64,000 nucleotides of DNA from DASUNP01 sp963728545. Its GTDB lineage: Bacteria > Acidobacteriota > Blastocatellia > UBA7656. Shown piece by piece: positions 53,608 through 62,310 of the stretch (its first letter is position 1; each line of letters begins with the position of its first letter). The position numbers and the translations under genes are program-made. Where the stretch lies: contig CAVSKO010000002.1 in NCBI GenBank assembly GCA_963728545.1, positions 1,984,001-2,048,000 on the forward strand, in the 5' to 3' direction. The notes beneath the pieces are model-generated. The model saw nothing but the letters and a program-made list of their open reading frames with translations. It had not been told where the DNA came from and did not search any database.

Positions 53608-54947
53608 CAATACTTCGGACATTATTTGATCGAAAGGGGTTAACAAGAAAGGCCAAGAACTGGTTGAATCTGAGTGTCGAACTCCACTTCAACCGGTTAA
53701 TGGCCTATGACAATTGTCAAAGACATTCTCAAACAGATGCCTGCTCTCAGTCAACCGCAGCGTAAGTTCCTTGAAACTTTGTTTGCTACTATCCTCGCCC
53801 TGCGCGGAAGAGTCAACTTTCGCAATCTGAGCCGCTACTGTGACTACTCCGAGCGCACGATTGCACGACAGTTCCGGCGCTCGTTTGACTGGCCGGTCTT
53901 TCATCAACAAGTCATGGCCACAGCCATCAGTCGGCTCTCGGAAATCATCTCGGCTCAAGATGCTTCTTTCATCCCCAAGAGCGGCAAGCAGACTTTTGGT
54001 CTCGGCCATTTCTTCAACGGTTGCACTTCTCGCGCCGAACGCGGGCTGGAGATTTCCACCCTTGCGGTCGTTGATGTGACGCGCCGCTGCGCCTTCACGT
54101 TGGCCGTGGCGCAGACGCCACCCGGTGATGGCGAGGCCGCCTCGCAGCAGGAAAAAGAGGAGACTCGGATTGATTTTTACAAGCAGCAACTGCGTGCGCA
54201 GCGTCACCGCTTGCCACAAAGTATCAAATATCACTGTGTGGATGGCTACTTTGCGAAAAAGAAATATATTGATGAGGTCGTTTCGCTCAAGCTCCATCCG
54301 ATCACGAAGTTGCGCTGCGATGCCGACTGTCATTTCCTCTATACGGGGCCGCACCCGAAGCGACGCGGGCGAAAGCGCAAGTATTCGGGCAAGGCCAACT
54401 TTCAAGACTTGGGCCGTTTTGCCTATCTCGGCACGATGAAGGAGGCTCAATATGTGCATCTGTATGCAGCTATCGTCTGGCACGTTTCCCTTAAGCGGAA
54501 ACTGCGTGTGGTCGTCCTGGTCAATCGCAAGCAAGCCAACAAGGCGCGTTACATTGTCTTGGCCTCGACGGATCTGGAACTGGACGCTCACAAGCTGGTC
54601 GAGTTGTACGCCGCGCGTTTCCAGATCGAGTTTATCTTCCGCGACAGCAAACAGTTCACAGGCCTGTCGGACTGTCAGGCGCGAGCCGAGGCCGCACTGG
54701 ATTTTCACTTTAATGCGAGCTTGGCGACGCTCAATCTAGCGCGTGCCGAGCAATTGCTGGCGCAGACTGATGAGTCCGTGCAAGTTTTCTCGATGGCGAG
54801 TTGGAAACAGCGTCATTTCAATCAACGATTGCTCGATTTATTTATTGAGAACTTAGCTCTCGATCTGAGTTGGGTGAAAAATCACCCCTGTTATGACAAA
54901 CTCAGGGCTTACGGCGCGATTGCCGCCTGATTTTGTCCGAACCATTG
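53608..54947 (+). mobile_element. Complete IS4-type insertion sequence
   Basis: A 1340-bp element bounded by imperfect 14-bp terminal inverted repeats (53608-53621, CAATACTTCGGACA; 54934-54947, whose reverse complement is CAATGGTTCGGACA; 12 of 14 match). CAGGT flanks it on both sides (53603-53607 and 54948-54952), a 5-bp target-site duplication. It carries one intact transposase gene. A 19-bp imperfect fold-back (53650-53668 with 53688-53706, 16 of 19) ends immediately before the transposase ATG and would sequester its start. The clear TSD and intact ORF imply recent insertion. Confidence 0.85.
53707..54930 (+). CDS. IS4-family DDE transposase
   Basis: A 407-residue transposase. An N-terminal helical region (NFRNLSRYCDYSERTIARQFRR) is followed by a DDE catalytic domain: the first Asp in SAQDASF, the second in CVDGYFAKK, and the IS4 signature Y-x2-R-x3-E-x6-K realised as YAARFQIEFIFRDSK, containing the catalytic Glu. 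A charged insertion (GPHPKRRGRKRKYSG) may bind DNA. All catalytic residues are present, so it is probably active. The start lies directly after a hairpin that could limit translation. Confidence 0.92.
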   Translation: MTIVKDILKQMPALSQPQRKFLETLFATILALRGRVNFRNLSRYCDYSERTIARQFRRSFDWPVFHQQVMATAISRLSEIISAQDASFIPKSGKQTFGLGHFFNGCTSRAERGLEISTLAVVDVTRRCAFTLAVAQTPPGDGEAASQQEKEETRIDFYKQQLRAQRHRLPQSIKYHCVDGYFAKKKYIDEVVSLKLHPITKLRCDADCHFLYTGPHPKRRGRKRKYSGKANFQDLGRFAYLGTMKEAQYVHLYAAIVWHVSLKRKLRVVVLVNRKQANKARYIVLASTDLELDAHKLVELYAARFQIEFIFRDSKQFTGLSDCQARAEAALDFHFNASLATLNLARAEQLLAQTDESVQVFSMASWKQRHFNQRLLDLFIENLALDLSWVKNHPCYDKLRAYGAIAA

Positions 54948-54967
54948 CAGGTAAAAGATTTAATTAG

Positions 54968-56428
54968 TTATGCGCCCGAGATGTTGTAGCAGGCCATCTG
55001 ATTCGCGTTGCGCACGAGCAGCCGGCCTCCGGCGAGAGCCGGATAATTCCAGGTCTTGCCTTCAAGCGCGGCAAACTTTGCGACCTCCGTATGCCGGTCC
55101 GGCGTCGCTTTGACAAGAGCAAGCTCGCCCGTATCGCTCAACACTATCAGATGCCCGCTCGCAAGCAGCATCTGGCCGTACCCGTACCGGCCGCCTTTCC
55201 ACTTGCGCTCGCCTGTCGCGACATCAACACAGGTCAGTATCCCTTCATCCAATCCGTAGATGTGGCCCTCGTGAAAAACGGAGCTGTTGAACTTGTTCTT
55301 TATCGCAGTGTTTTCCCAGATGGTCCGGGTCGCAAAACTGTCTCCGCTTTTGCTGATCTCAACGACCGCCGCACCCTTGCCGTAACCCGATGAGATGAAC
55401 AAGCGGTTATCGCTAACGGCAATCGGCTGCGAGCAGTTGATCCCCATCGAAGTATTCCACGGGTGCTCCCACAACAAAGAGCCGTCCGCGATTTCAAGCC
55501 CCACAACACGATTTGAAGTGACTACGACAACCTGACGTTTGCCCGCAAGCTGGGCGAGCATAGGCGAGACGTAACCTTGACGGTCGTTAAGCGACTGCCA
55601 GACAGGCTGCCCCGTGAGCCGGTTATAAGCCGCTACGGATTTGCCCGAAGTGCCGCCGGGGAGGACTATCACTTTGTCGTCAACTACAAGCGGAGAGCCG
55701 CTCATTCCCCATTCAAGGTTCTGAGCGCCGTTGTCTTTAAGTATATTCCGCGACCAGATGGGCTTGCCCGTCTTTGCTTCCAGACAGCGCAGCTCGCCCG
55801 TCGCGCCGAGCGCGTAAACACGCCCCTCGTGCCAGGTCGGCGTAGCTCGCGGGCCGTCGCCTCCCATAGATTCCACGAACGCCGCATCCCATCCGTGCGT
55901 CCATATCTCGCGGCCCGTCTGCATATCATAAGCTGTTACGACTTCCTGGCTGCGACGCTGCTCGATTGTGTAAGCCTGTCCTTCGGCCACGACGAACGAT
56001 GCGTAGCCGCCGCCGACAGGTTGTTTCCAGACAGGTTGCAATCCATCCGCAGGCCAGTTCGTCACTACCTTGACTTCTTCGTAGCGCCCGTCGCGGTTCG
56101 GCCCGCGATAGTCCGTCCAATAAGTGAGAAGCGATTTTGCCGAGGCAGGCTTCGCCGCCGTCACAGACGTATTCGCATTCGGGGCGCTCGCTGCGGCAGC
56201 ATCCGTCGGCTGGTCGCCGCTCTGAGCAGGCGCGCTGCCGTCACCGGTCGCGCGCTGTTCGGCGCGATGGCGCTCCAGCTCCGCGTAATGCGCTTCCGTG
56301 TCGGAGCTGCCTACGAACAAGCTGGGTATGACACCGGTCGCCATCAAGGCGGCGACGATGCCTACGATCACTAATATGGCAGCCGCCGCTATTGCGACAG
56401 GCTTCTGGTACAAGGGCTTTGATTCCAT
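54968..56428 (-). CDS. Membrane-anchored BamB/PQQ-like beta-propeller protein
   Basis: A 486-residue protein with one N-terminal membrane anchor (about 10-33), a Ser/Ala/Gln-rich linker (to about 95), and an eight-bladed PQQ-like propeller with blades such as VYALGATGELRCLEAKTGKPIW in substance. The DYRGPNRDG opening is usual in the secreted propeller proteins common in Acidobacteriota and Planctomycetes. No PQQ-dehydrogenase catalytic motif is seen, so a structural or binding role is more likely than alcohol oxidation. It is the last gene of a four-propeller run on this strand. Confidence 0.82.
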   Translation of the reverse strand: MESKPLYQKPVAIAAAAILVIVGIVAALMATGVIPSLFVGSSDTEAHYAELERHRAEQRATGDGSAPAQSGDQPTDAAAASAPNANTSVTAAKPASAKSLLTYWTDYRGPNRDGRYEEVKVVTNWPADGLQPVWKQPVGGGYASFVVAEGQAYTIEQRRSQEVVTAYDMQTGREIWTHGWDAAFVESMGGDGPRATPTWHEGRVYALGATGELRCLEAKTGKPIWSRNILKDNGAQNLEWGMSGSPLVVDDKVIVLPGGTSGKSVAAYNRLTGQPVWQSLNDRQGYVSPMLAQLAGKRQVVVVTSNRVVGLEIADGSLLWEHPWNTSMGINCSQPIAVSDNRLFISSGYGKGAAVVEISKSGDSFATRTIWENTAIKNKFNSSVFHEGHIYGLDEGILTCVDVATGERKWKGGRYGYGQMLLASGHLIVLSDTGELALVKATPDRHTEVAKFAALEGKTWNYPALAGGRLLVRNANQMACYNISGA

Positions 56429-56464
56429 AAACGCTAACCCCTATCGGCTGTCGCCGATTCAGTC

Positions 56465-56674
56465 TCACCTTTTCAACCGGGCGAGCAAGGAACACCTTAC
56501 GCTTGGGTTCCTGGCAAGAAAGATCGGAGATTGGATGGCGGCGAAAAAGATGACCCAGGCGACGAATTTGATCCACCCTCGCTCGCCGGAAAGCAGTAAA
56601 TAGATTCCCGAAGCGAGAATCGATCCCGCCAAAATGATGCTTATGTTGCTTAACAACAGGCGTGAATTATTCAT
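56465..56674 (-). CDS. Small two-helix membrane protein
   Basis: A 69-residue protein with two hydrophobic helices (about 8-28 and 36-53) and a basic C-terminus. GGAGGT five bases before the ATG strongly supports expression. It lies 36 bases before the anchored propeller gene and 46 bases after the preceding propeller gene, within the operon. It may be an accessory membrane subunit of the propeller proteins. Family unknown. Confidence 0.75.
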   Translation of the reverse strand: MNNSRLLLSNISIILAGSILASGIYLLLSGERGWIKFVAWVIFFAAIQSPIFLARNPSVRCSLLARLKR

Positions 56675-56720
56675 AGCGCACCTCCCGTAATCAATAACGG
56701 CTCACGCGCGGCGCAGCGGC

Positions 56721-58103
56721 TCACTTTCCCTGCCCGTTTCCGCTCCCGTTGGCGATGCAGTAAAGATGCTTCTCGCCGCGAATAAATATCTTCCCCGCCG
56801 CGATGGCGGGCGAAGCAAAGATAGGCTCTCCGAGCGAGTTTGTCCGAATCACTTCGTGAGTCGGCCCGGCCTTCAACACAAACGTATCGCCGTCTTCGCT
56901 CGTCAAAAATATCTTCCCATCAAACGCCACGGGCGAAGCCGTGAAAGTCGCCGGGACAGGCACGCGCCCGCCTTCGTATTTCACTTCGCCCGTCTTTGCG
57001 TCGAGGCAAGTAATCAGCCCCTTGTCCGTCATCAAGTAGAGAAAGTCTCCGTAGAGAATCGGCGACGGAACGTATGCGGTCCCCTTCTCATATTTCCAGA
57101 CGACGCTCGGCGTGTTAGTCAGGTCGCCTGTCCCGCCCAATCGAACAGCCATCGCGCGCTTGGCCTGGCTGCCTGCCGAAAGAAATACCATGTCGTGTCC
57201 GACGACGGGCGTGGGTATTGCGTGGCTCACGACTCCCGCGCACCGCCAGATCTCTTTCCCGGTCGCCGGATCGTAAGAGATGACCGTCTCCGCGCCGCTT
57301 ACGACAAGCTCGGTTCGCCCCTTCGATTGAATCAGCACAGGAGTCGCCCAGGTCGAGCGAGTCTTTCGCTCGACTCTCCAGGTTTCTTTGCCCGTCTTTT
57401 TATCGAGCGCGACTATGTATGACCCTTCGCCTACGTCCCGGTCTGCGGTCACGATGACGAGGTTACCGAAAAGCACAGGCGAGCTGCCCGGCCCCATTCC
57501 GAGCTGCGGGATTCCGCCTAAAGAGAGTTTCCAGATCTGCTTTCCTTTGAAGTCGTAGCAATACAACCCTTCCGAGCCGAAGAAGGCATAAACATATTTC
57601 CCGTCCGTAGCGGGAGTCGGAGAGGCATAAGTGTTTTTGCGATGGCGATGGTCAAAGACCGGGCCGTCATACGCGGTCTGCTGCCATAAAATCTTTCCCG
57701 TGTCACGGTCGAGGCTTATCACCTTCAATGCATAGCTGTGATCCGAGCCCGCCCAGTCGGGGTGTTTGAACTCTTCTTTATCTTTCCCCAGCAGGTGTAC
57801 GTAAGGCTTCGCATTGGGGACGATGGGGCCTTCAATCGATGTAGTCAGAAAAATCTGCTTGTCCCAGACCACGGGCGAAGAGTGGCCGCGCCCCGGAATT
57901 TCCGTCTTCCATTTTATGTTTTTCGACTGGCCCCATTCGGTCGGAAGGTTCTTTTCAGTAGAGATGCCCTGGCTTTGAGGCCCGCGCCATTGCGCCCAGT
58001 TCGATACGGCATCGGACGCGGCGGCGACCCTTAATTGAAAAATTAAAACTGCAAGCAGGCAAACCGCAATTGCGCGCCACATATTTCTATTGGATTGCTT
58101 CAT
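56721..58103 (-). CDS. Secreted BamB/PQQ-like beta-propeller protein
   Basis: A 460-residue exported propeller protein (signal about 8-28). It starts its mature part with WAQWRGPQSQGIS and has repeated blade motifs of the A-x-D-x-x-T-G-K/E-x-x-W type (ALDKKTGKETWRVE, YDPATGKEIWR, CLDAKTGEVKYEG). It is a close paralogue of the product of 58195-59550, sharing whole blocks, so a tandem duplication is likely. No catalytic residues of quinoprotein dehydrogenases are evident. Confidence 0.85.
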   Translation of the reverse strand: MKQSNRNMWRAIAVCLLAVLIFQLRVAAASDAVSNWAQWRGPQSQGISTEKNLPTEWGQSKNIKWKTEIPGRGHSSPVVWDKQIFLTTSIEGPIVPNAKPYVHLLGKDKEEFKHPDWAGSDHSYALKVISLDRDTGKILWQQTAYDGPVFDHRHRKNTYASPTPATDGKYVYAFFGSEGLYCYDFKGKQIWKLSLGGIPQLGMGPGSSPVLFGNLVIVTADRDVGEGSYIVALDKKTGKETWRVERKTRSTWATPVLIQSKGRTELVVSGAETVISYDPATGKEIWRCAGVVSHAIPTPVVGHDMVFLSAGSQAKRAMAVRLGGTGDLTNTPSVVWKYEKGTAYVPSPILYGDFLYLMTDKGLITCLDAKTGEVKYEGGRVPVPATFTASPVAFDGKIFLTSEDGDTFVLKAGPTHEVIRTNSLGEPIFASPAIAAGKIFIRGEKHLYCIANGSGNGQGK

Positions 58104-58129
58104 AATCTTTTCGCCCTTCCTCTTTAACT

Positions 58130-58188
58130 AGTCCTGAGTGCTGAGTATCGGAACTTGGTTTTTCACTCAGCACTCAGCACTCAGGACT
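58130..58188. repeat. Inverted repeat between two propeller genes
   Basis: Perfect 17-bp arms, 58130-58146 and 58172-58188, made of the AGTCCTGAGTGCTGAGT motif. The right arm is preceded by an extra ACTCAGC unit. It fills most of the gap between paralogous propeller genes. It may be an extragenic repeat or a transcription-processing hairpin. Confidence 0.65.
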
Positions 58189-58194
58189 TCACTT

Positions 58195-59550
58195 TTATGA
58201 TTTTCCCGCGCCGGTGGCTATGCAGTAAAGATTCTTGCCGCCCCGTATGTAGACCTTGCCTCCCGCAAGGGCCGGAGACGAGTAGATAGGCTCGGCAAGC
58301 GAGTTCGTGCGAAGTATCTCGTGCGCAGGCCCGGCCTTTACCACATAAGTGTCGCCGTCTTCGCTGCTGATAAGAATCTTCCCATCAAACGCCACGGGCG
58401 AAGACATAAAGGTAGCGGGATTGGGAACGCGCGCGCCTTCGTATTTCACTTCGCCCGTCTTTGCGTCAAGACAGGTGAGCAGCCCCTTGTCGCTCAGAAT
58501 GTAGAGGTAATCCCCATAAAGAATCGGCGACGCGACATACGCAGTGCCCTTCTCATACTTCCATGCGACGTGCGTTGCAGTGACATCGCCCGTCCCGCCG
58601 AGCTTTATCGCCAGAGTGCGCTTCTCAGGATAGCCCGCCGATATAATAACCATGCCGTGACCGACCATCGGCGTGTGAATAGCGTTGCTATTGACACCCT
58701 TTGTGCGCCAAATCTCTTTTCCGGTCGCCGGGTCGTAAGAGATTATCCACTGGTTGCCGCTCGTTATCAGCTCCGTGCGCCCGCCTTCGCGGATAACGAT
58801 GGGCGTAGTCCAGCTCGCCTCGACTTCGCGCTTGACTTTCCAGACCTGCGTGCCGGTCTTCTTGTCGAGCGCAATGATGAACGACGCTTCGCCGAGGTTC
58901 TGGTCGCACTGGAGTATTAAAAGGTCTTCGTAAAGCACGGGAGACGTGGCCGCGCCCATGCCCAGAGTCAGTATCGGACCGAGCGATTTTTTCCAGATCA
59001 GCTTGCCGTTGAAGTCATAGCAGTAGACGCCTTCCGACCCAAAGTAAGCGTAAACATGCTTTCCGTCCGTGGCAGGAGTCGCCGAAGCGTAAGTGTTCTT
59101 CTTATGACGATAATCGAGTGTCGGTCCTGCGTAAGCGGTCCTCTCCCAGATCACCTTGCCTGTCGTTGCGTTAACCGATATGACCTTAAAGGTCCAGTTG
59201 TGATCGTGTCCGGCCCATGCGGGGTGCTGGAATTCCTTGCCTTCGATCATGTGAATGGGCGGCTTGGGATTGGCTATCTTTTCGCCTTCGATTCCTGTCG
59301 TCAGAAATAATCTTTTGCCCCATACGATGGGCGAAGAGTGTCCCACGCCTTCTATGGCCGTCTTCCACTGAACGTTTTTTGTGGCGCTCCATTCACTCGG
59401 AAGGTTTTTATCTTCGGAGATGCCCTGACTCTGCGGGCCTCTCCACTGAGCCCAGTTTGATGAGCCGCTTGAAGCCACGGATTCAAACGACACGACTGCG
59501 AAAACAGCGAGCAAGCTGATGGTATAAAATCCAACGGAAAACCGCTTCAT
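58195..59550 (-). CDS. Secreted BamB/PQQ-like beta-propeller protein
   Basis: A 451-residue exported propeller protein and paralogue of the one at 56721. ATG 59550 begins the signal peptide and has a GGGAG site upstream; the frame extends to 59628 without support. The mature part begins SSNWAQWRGPQSQGIS, and blades carry ALDKKTGTQVWKVK, YDPATGKEIWRTK and CLDAKTGEVKYEG. Likely periplasmic. Function not assignable beyond the fold. Confidence 0.85.
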   Translation of the reverse strand: MKRFSVGFYTISLLAVFAVVSFESVASSGSSNWAQWRGPQSQGISEDKNLPSEWSATKNVQWKTAIEGVGHSSPIVWGKRLFLTTGIEGEKIANPKPPIHMIEGKEFQHPAWAGHDHNWTFKVISVNATTGKVIWERTAYAGPTLDYRHKKNTYASATPATDGKHVYAYFGSEGVYCYDFNGKLIWKKSLGPILTLGMGAATSPVLYEDLLILQCDQNLGEASFIIALDKKTGTQVWKVKREVEASWTTPIVIREGGRTELITSGNQWIISYDPATGKEIWRTKGVNSNAIHTPMVGHGMVIISAGYPEKRTLAIKLGGTGDVTATHVAWKYEKGTAYVASPILYGDYLYILSDKGLLTCLDAKTGEVKYEGARVPNPATFMSSPVAFDGKILISSEDGDTYVVKAGPAHEILRTNSLAEPIYSSPALAGGKVYIRGGKNLYCIATGAGKS

Positions 59551-59655
59551 TACTTTTTTCTCCCTCTTAAGCCAATATTTCTTCCGCGTGTGATCACGCT
59601 GAAACTGGAAACCGGCATTCAAATCCACTGACTGACGCAGGCTGCTTTTACGCCT

Positions 59656-61017
59656 TTACTTTGCGCCCTGCGCGCGCGCCGAGCGATCACTTATGCAGTA
59701 GAGGCTGCGCAACGTGCGAACAAAGATCATCCCGTCTGAAATGGCCGGGGTCGCCATTATCAATTCACCCATCGGGTTTGTAGACAACAGCTCGTACTTT
59801 GGCCCGGCCTTCACAACATAAATCTCGCCGTCTTCGCTGGGGAAGTATAGCTTCCCGTCCGCAGCGACGGGCGAAGCGGAATACGCGCCGCCTTTTCCGC
59901 CGATGCGTTCTTGATAAACTCGCTCGCCCGTCTTCGCGTTGAAGACCCTCAACACGCCGTTGTTCGGGCATACATAAAGATAATCGCCGTAAAGCACGGG
60001 CGTCGGCATGTACGCGCCGCCCTGTTGATAACTCCACGCGACAAACTCGTTGACCGTCTTGCCGTCCTTTAGTGATATGTCGCCCGTAGCGCCCGCGCGA
60101 ATGGCGTAGATCGGCTGGTTCGGTCGATAGTGGTTGACGATGAAAATCATGTCGTGTCCCGTGACGGGAGTTGTGGCGGTGACTTCCGGGTTGCCCGTAA
60201 GCTTCCACAGCTCTTTGCCCGTCATCGGGTCGTAACCGCGAACGGCCTTCGTGGCGTTGGTGACAATCTCAGCGCGAGACTTGCCTTCGTAAACCGTCGG
60301 CGTGCCCCAGGACGGTATCTCTTCGCGGGCCGTGCGCCAGACCTGCTTCCCGGTCTTTATGTCGAATGCCGCGATAAAGGAGTTTTTCTGGACGTCGCAC
60401 TGCAATATCACGAGGTTCTTATAGATGACGGGCGAGCTTGCCGTCCCCCATTGATAATCGGAATCATAGAACCAGCCCGCATCGAGAATGCCGAGGTCTT
60501 GCTTCCACAAAAGCTTGCCCGCCGTGTCGTAACAGTAAAGCCCCTCGGAGCCGAAGAAGGCTACGACGTATTTGCCGTCCGTGGCGGGGGTGGAGTTGGC
60601 GTGAGTAGATTTTATATGACGCTTGGTTTTCGGGACGCCCTCGTGAGCGACTTTTTCCCAGATAACTTTGCCCGTGCGTTTATCCAGCGCGTAAAGCTTC
60701 CACTGATGCTTTATCAGATCGTTGGCGGTATCCACATCGCCGTAAAGGCCGTGACGGAAATAAGGGTTCGGGTCGCTGGAGACGACTGTCGTGACGTAGA
60801 CGCGGTCGCCCCATACAATCGGGCAAGAGTGAGCAAGCCCCGGAATAGCAAATTTCCACAAGACGTTCGTAGATTTAGTCGCGTCCCAGGATACAGGTGT
60901 CGGATGGCCTTCGGCGATGCCTGATGCTTTATCGCCTCGGAAAGAAGGCCAGTTCTGCGCTTGCGCCGCGAGGGCGATAAAGCAAAGACAAAGAGCGATA
61001 GAAAGTATGCGCCTCAT
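59656..61017 (-). CDS. Secreted BamB/PQQ-like beta-propeller protein
   Basis: A 453-residue exported propeller protein; the start at 61017 begins the signal peptide (MRRILSIALCLCFIALAAQAQ). The frame continues upstream through the palindromic repeat, which I exclude. NWPSFRGDKASGIAEGHPTP is the usual first-blade sequence, and it ends with SLYCISD. It is more distant from the two preceding paralogues and is probably the first gene of the run. Fold-level identification only. Confidence 0.85.
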   Translation of the reverse strand: MRRILSIALCLCFIALAAQAQNWPSFRGDKASGIAEGHPTPVSWDATKSTNVLWKFAIPGLAHSCPIVWGDRVYVTTVVSSDPNPYFRHGLYGDVDTANDLIKHQWKLYALDKRTGKVIWEKVAHEGVPKTKRHIKSTHANSTPATDGKYVVAFFGSEGLYCYDTAGKLLWKQDLGILDAGWFYDSDYQWGTASSPVIYKNLVILQCDVQKNSFIAAFDIKTGKQVWRTAREEIPSWGTPTVYEGKSRAEIVTNATKAVRGYDPMTGKELWKLTGNPEVTATTPVTGHDMIFIVNHYRPNQPIYAIRAGATGDISLKDGKTVNEFVAWSYQQGGAYMPTPVLYGDYLYVCPNNGVLRVFNAKTGERVYQERIGGKGGAYSASPVAADGKLYFPSEDGEIYVVKAGPKYELLSTNPMGELIMATPAISDGMIFVRTLRSLYCISDRSARAQGAK

Positions 61018-61063
61018 ATGAATCCCTTTTCCTGTCAAGTTTCGTTTAAGCGTGAGAAGAAAC

Positions 61064-61182
61064 TCACCGCAGAGACACAGAGAACACAGAGCGGGCGCAG
61101 AGCAGAATATGGTTTTCTCTGCGCAATCGCCGCGTGCGAAGCACATCATCGGCCATATGCGTCCTCTGTGTCTCTGCGGTGA
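61064..61182. repeat. Dispersed 119-bp palindromic repeat, copy 2
   Basis: The second copy of the element at 25685-25802, in the same orientation, again starting TCACCGC and ending GCGGTGA with GACACAGAG-type terminal inverted repeats. It lies just upstream of a propeller gene and just after the ankyrin gene stop on the same strand. Confidence 0.8.
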
Positions 61183-61205
61183 ATCAAACATTGATAAATG
61201 CCTTT

Positions 61206-62021
61206 TTACTTTTGTTCGACCCGTTTGAACTCGAAAGTCATGCCGCCCTGTTTGAGCGTCAGCCCGACCACTTTTTCGCCTTCCGAATTAAACTTGATAT
61301 TGATTCCGCCGACTTCGACCACCGTGAAAGTATTCTTGTCAATCGCTGCGGCCGTGAACCAGTCCTGCCCGCCCAATTTCCCCGTAAACTTCCCGTCTTT
61401 AACAGCAAATGTCAGCTCGCCCACCTGGTCGTTTTTGTATACGCCTTCGTAAGTCTTCAGCGTCGCCTCATCAACCTTGAAATCGGCTTTGGGAGCCGGT
61501 TTCGCGCCCGCCTTCTTGAGTATATCAGCGGTGTCGGCCCATTGATTATCCTCGGCCTGTTTCAAAGCGACCGAGAGCGTTTCAGGCAATATCCCGCCCC
61601 GGTCCAGCATAAGCTTTATCAATTCGTTGTGGTGCCCGTACACGCCCATCATCAACAATTGGTCTTTGCTGCCGGTCGCGCCATTGTCGAGCAGCAGCTT
61701 GACTATCTCGGCGAACCCGCGCTGCGCCGCCCACGTGATAGGAGTCGCGTTGTAGAAACTGTCTTTCGTATTTACGTCCGCGCCTTTCTCGATCAAAAGC
61801 TTGACGACAGCAGTGTGGCCCCTGTCGCAGGCATAAGAGAGCGCCGTAGCGCCATAGTTGGTCTTCGAGTTCACATCGACGCCTTTTGCCAGCAGCGTCT
61901 TCAATGCCTCAACATCGCCTTTCTTGGCGGCGCTAAAAAACTCCTCTTTAGGGTCCTGCGCCAACGCGATAAGCGGAAATAGCAATACAAGTAATGGCGC
62001 TAATAGTCGTCTGCTCTTCAT
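61206..62021 (-). CDS. Exported ankyrin-repeat protein
   Basis: A 271-residue protein with a signal peptide (MKSRRLLAPLLVLLFPLIALAQ). About four ankyrin repeats (about 28-155) show AAKKGDVEALKTLLAKGVDVN, GATALSYACDRGHTAVVKLLIEKGADVN and ATPITWAAQRGFAEIVKLLL in pattern. A C-terminal beta domain (about 180-271) is of the YEGVYKNDQVGELTFAVKDGKFTGKLGG type seen in exported acidobacterial proteins. ATG 62021 with GAGGG is preferred to the longer frame. Probably periplasmic, with a protein-binding role. Confidence 0.85.
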   Translation of the reverse strand: MKSRRLLAPLLVLLFPLIALAQDPKEEFFSAAKKGDVEALKTLLAKGVDVNSKTNYGATALSYACDRGHTAVVKLLIEKGADVNTKDSFYNATPITWAAQRGFAEIVKLLLDNGATGSKDQLLMMGVYGHHNELIKLMLDRGGILPETLSVALKQAEDNQWADTADILKKAGAKPAPKADFKVDEATLKTYEGVYKNDQVGELTFAVKDGKFTGKLGGQDWFTAAAIDKNTFTVVEVGGINIKFNSEGEKVVGLTLKQGGMTFEFKRVEQK

Positions 62022-62242
62022 AGTTTTACCCTCAAAAGCCTCTCCGGGGAGGTTCGCAATTCCTGTATGCATCTCGCTTGGAACGCGCCTTGAAAAAACT
62101 GTCGCGCAATGAGTGTCTCATACGGGGAAACGCCCTTAATGCTCGATATGTTCTGAAATAATCTCGGCTTGACTGCCGTAGGGCCAAAATTATATCTTGG
62201 AATAATTGAAGTCAAGCAAATATCACTTGGCCGCAACTTTAG

Positions 62243-62292
62243 CGCAGGCTGATTTCGTAGTGAATTACTACGAACTAGAAACTCAACCTGCG
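62243..62292. promoter_or_regulatory. Nested palindrome in a divergent promoter region
   Basis: Outer arms CGCAGGCTGA (62243-62252) and TCAACCTGCG (62283-62292, one mismatch) enclose CGTAGT-GAATT-ACTACG (62256-62272). It lies 19 bases before the start of the + strand propeller gene and about 220 bases upstream of the ankyrin gene start. It could be an operator or leader hairpin. Confidence 0.4.
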
Positions 62293-62310
62293 TGTTATTG
62301 AAGAGCTTTT

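Noticed and set aside
61018..61191. N-terminal extension of the propeller protein up to 61191
   Set aside because: It would translate the dispersed palindromic element; a signal peptide starts cleanly at 61017.
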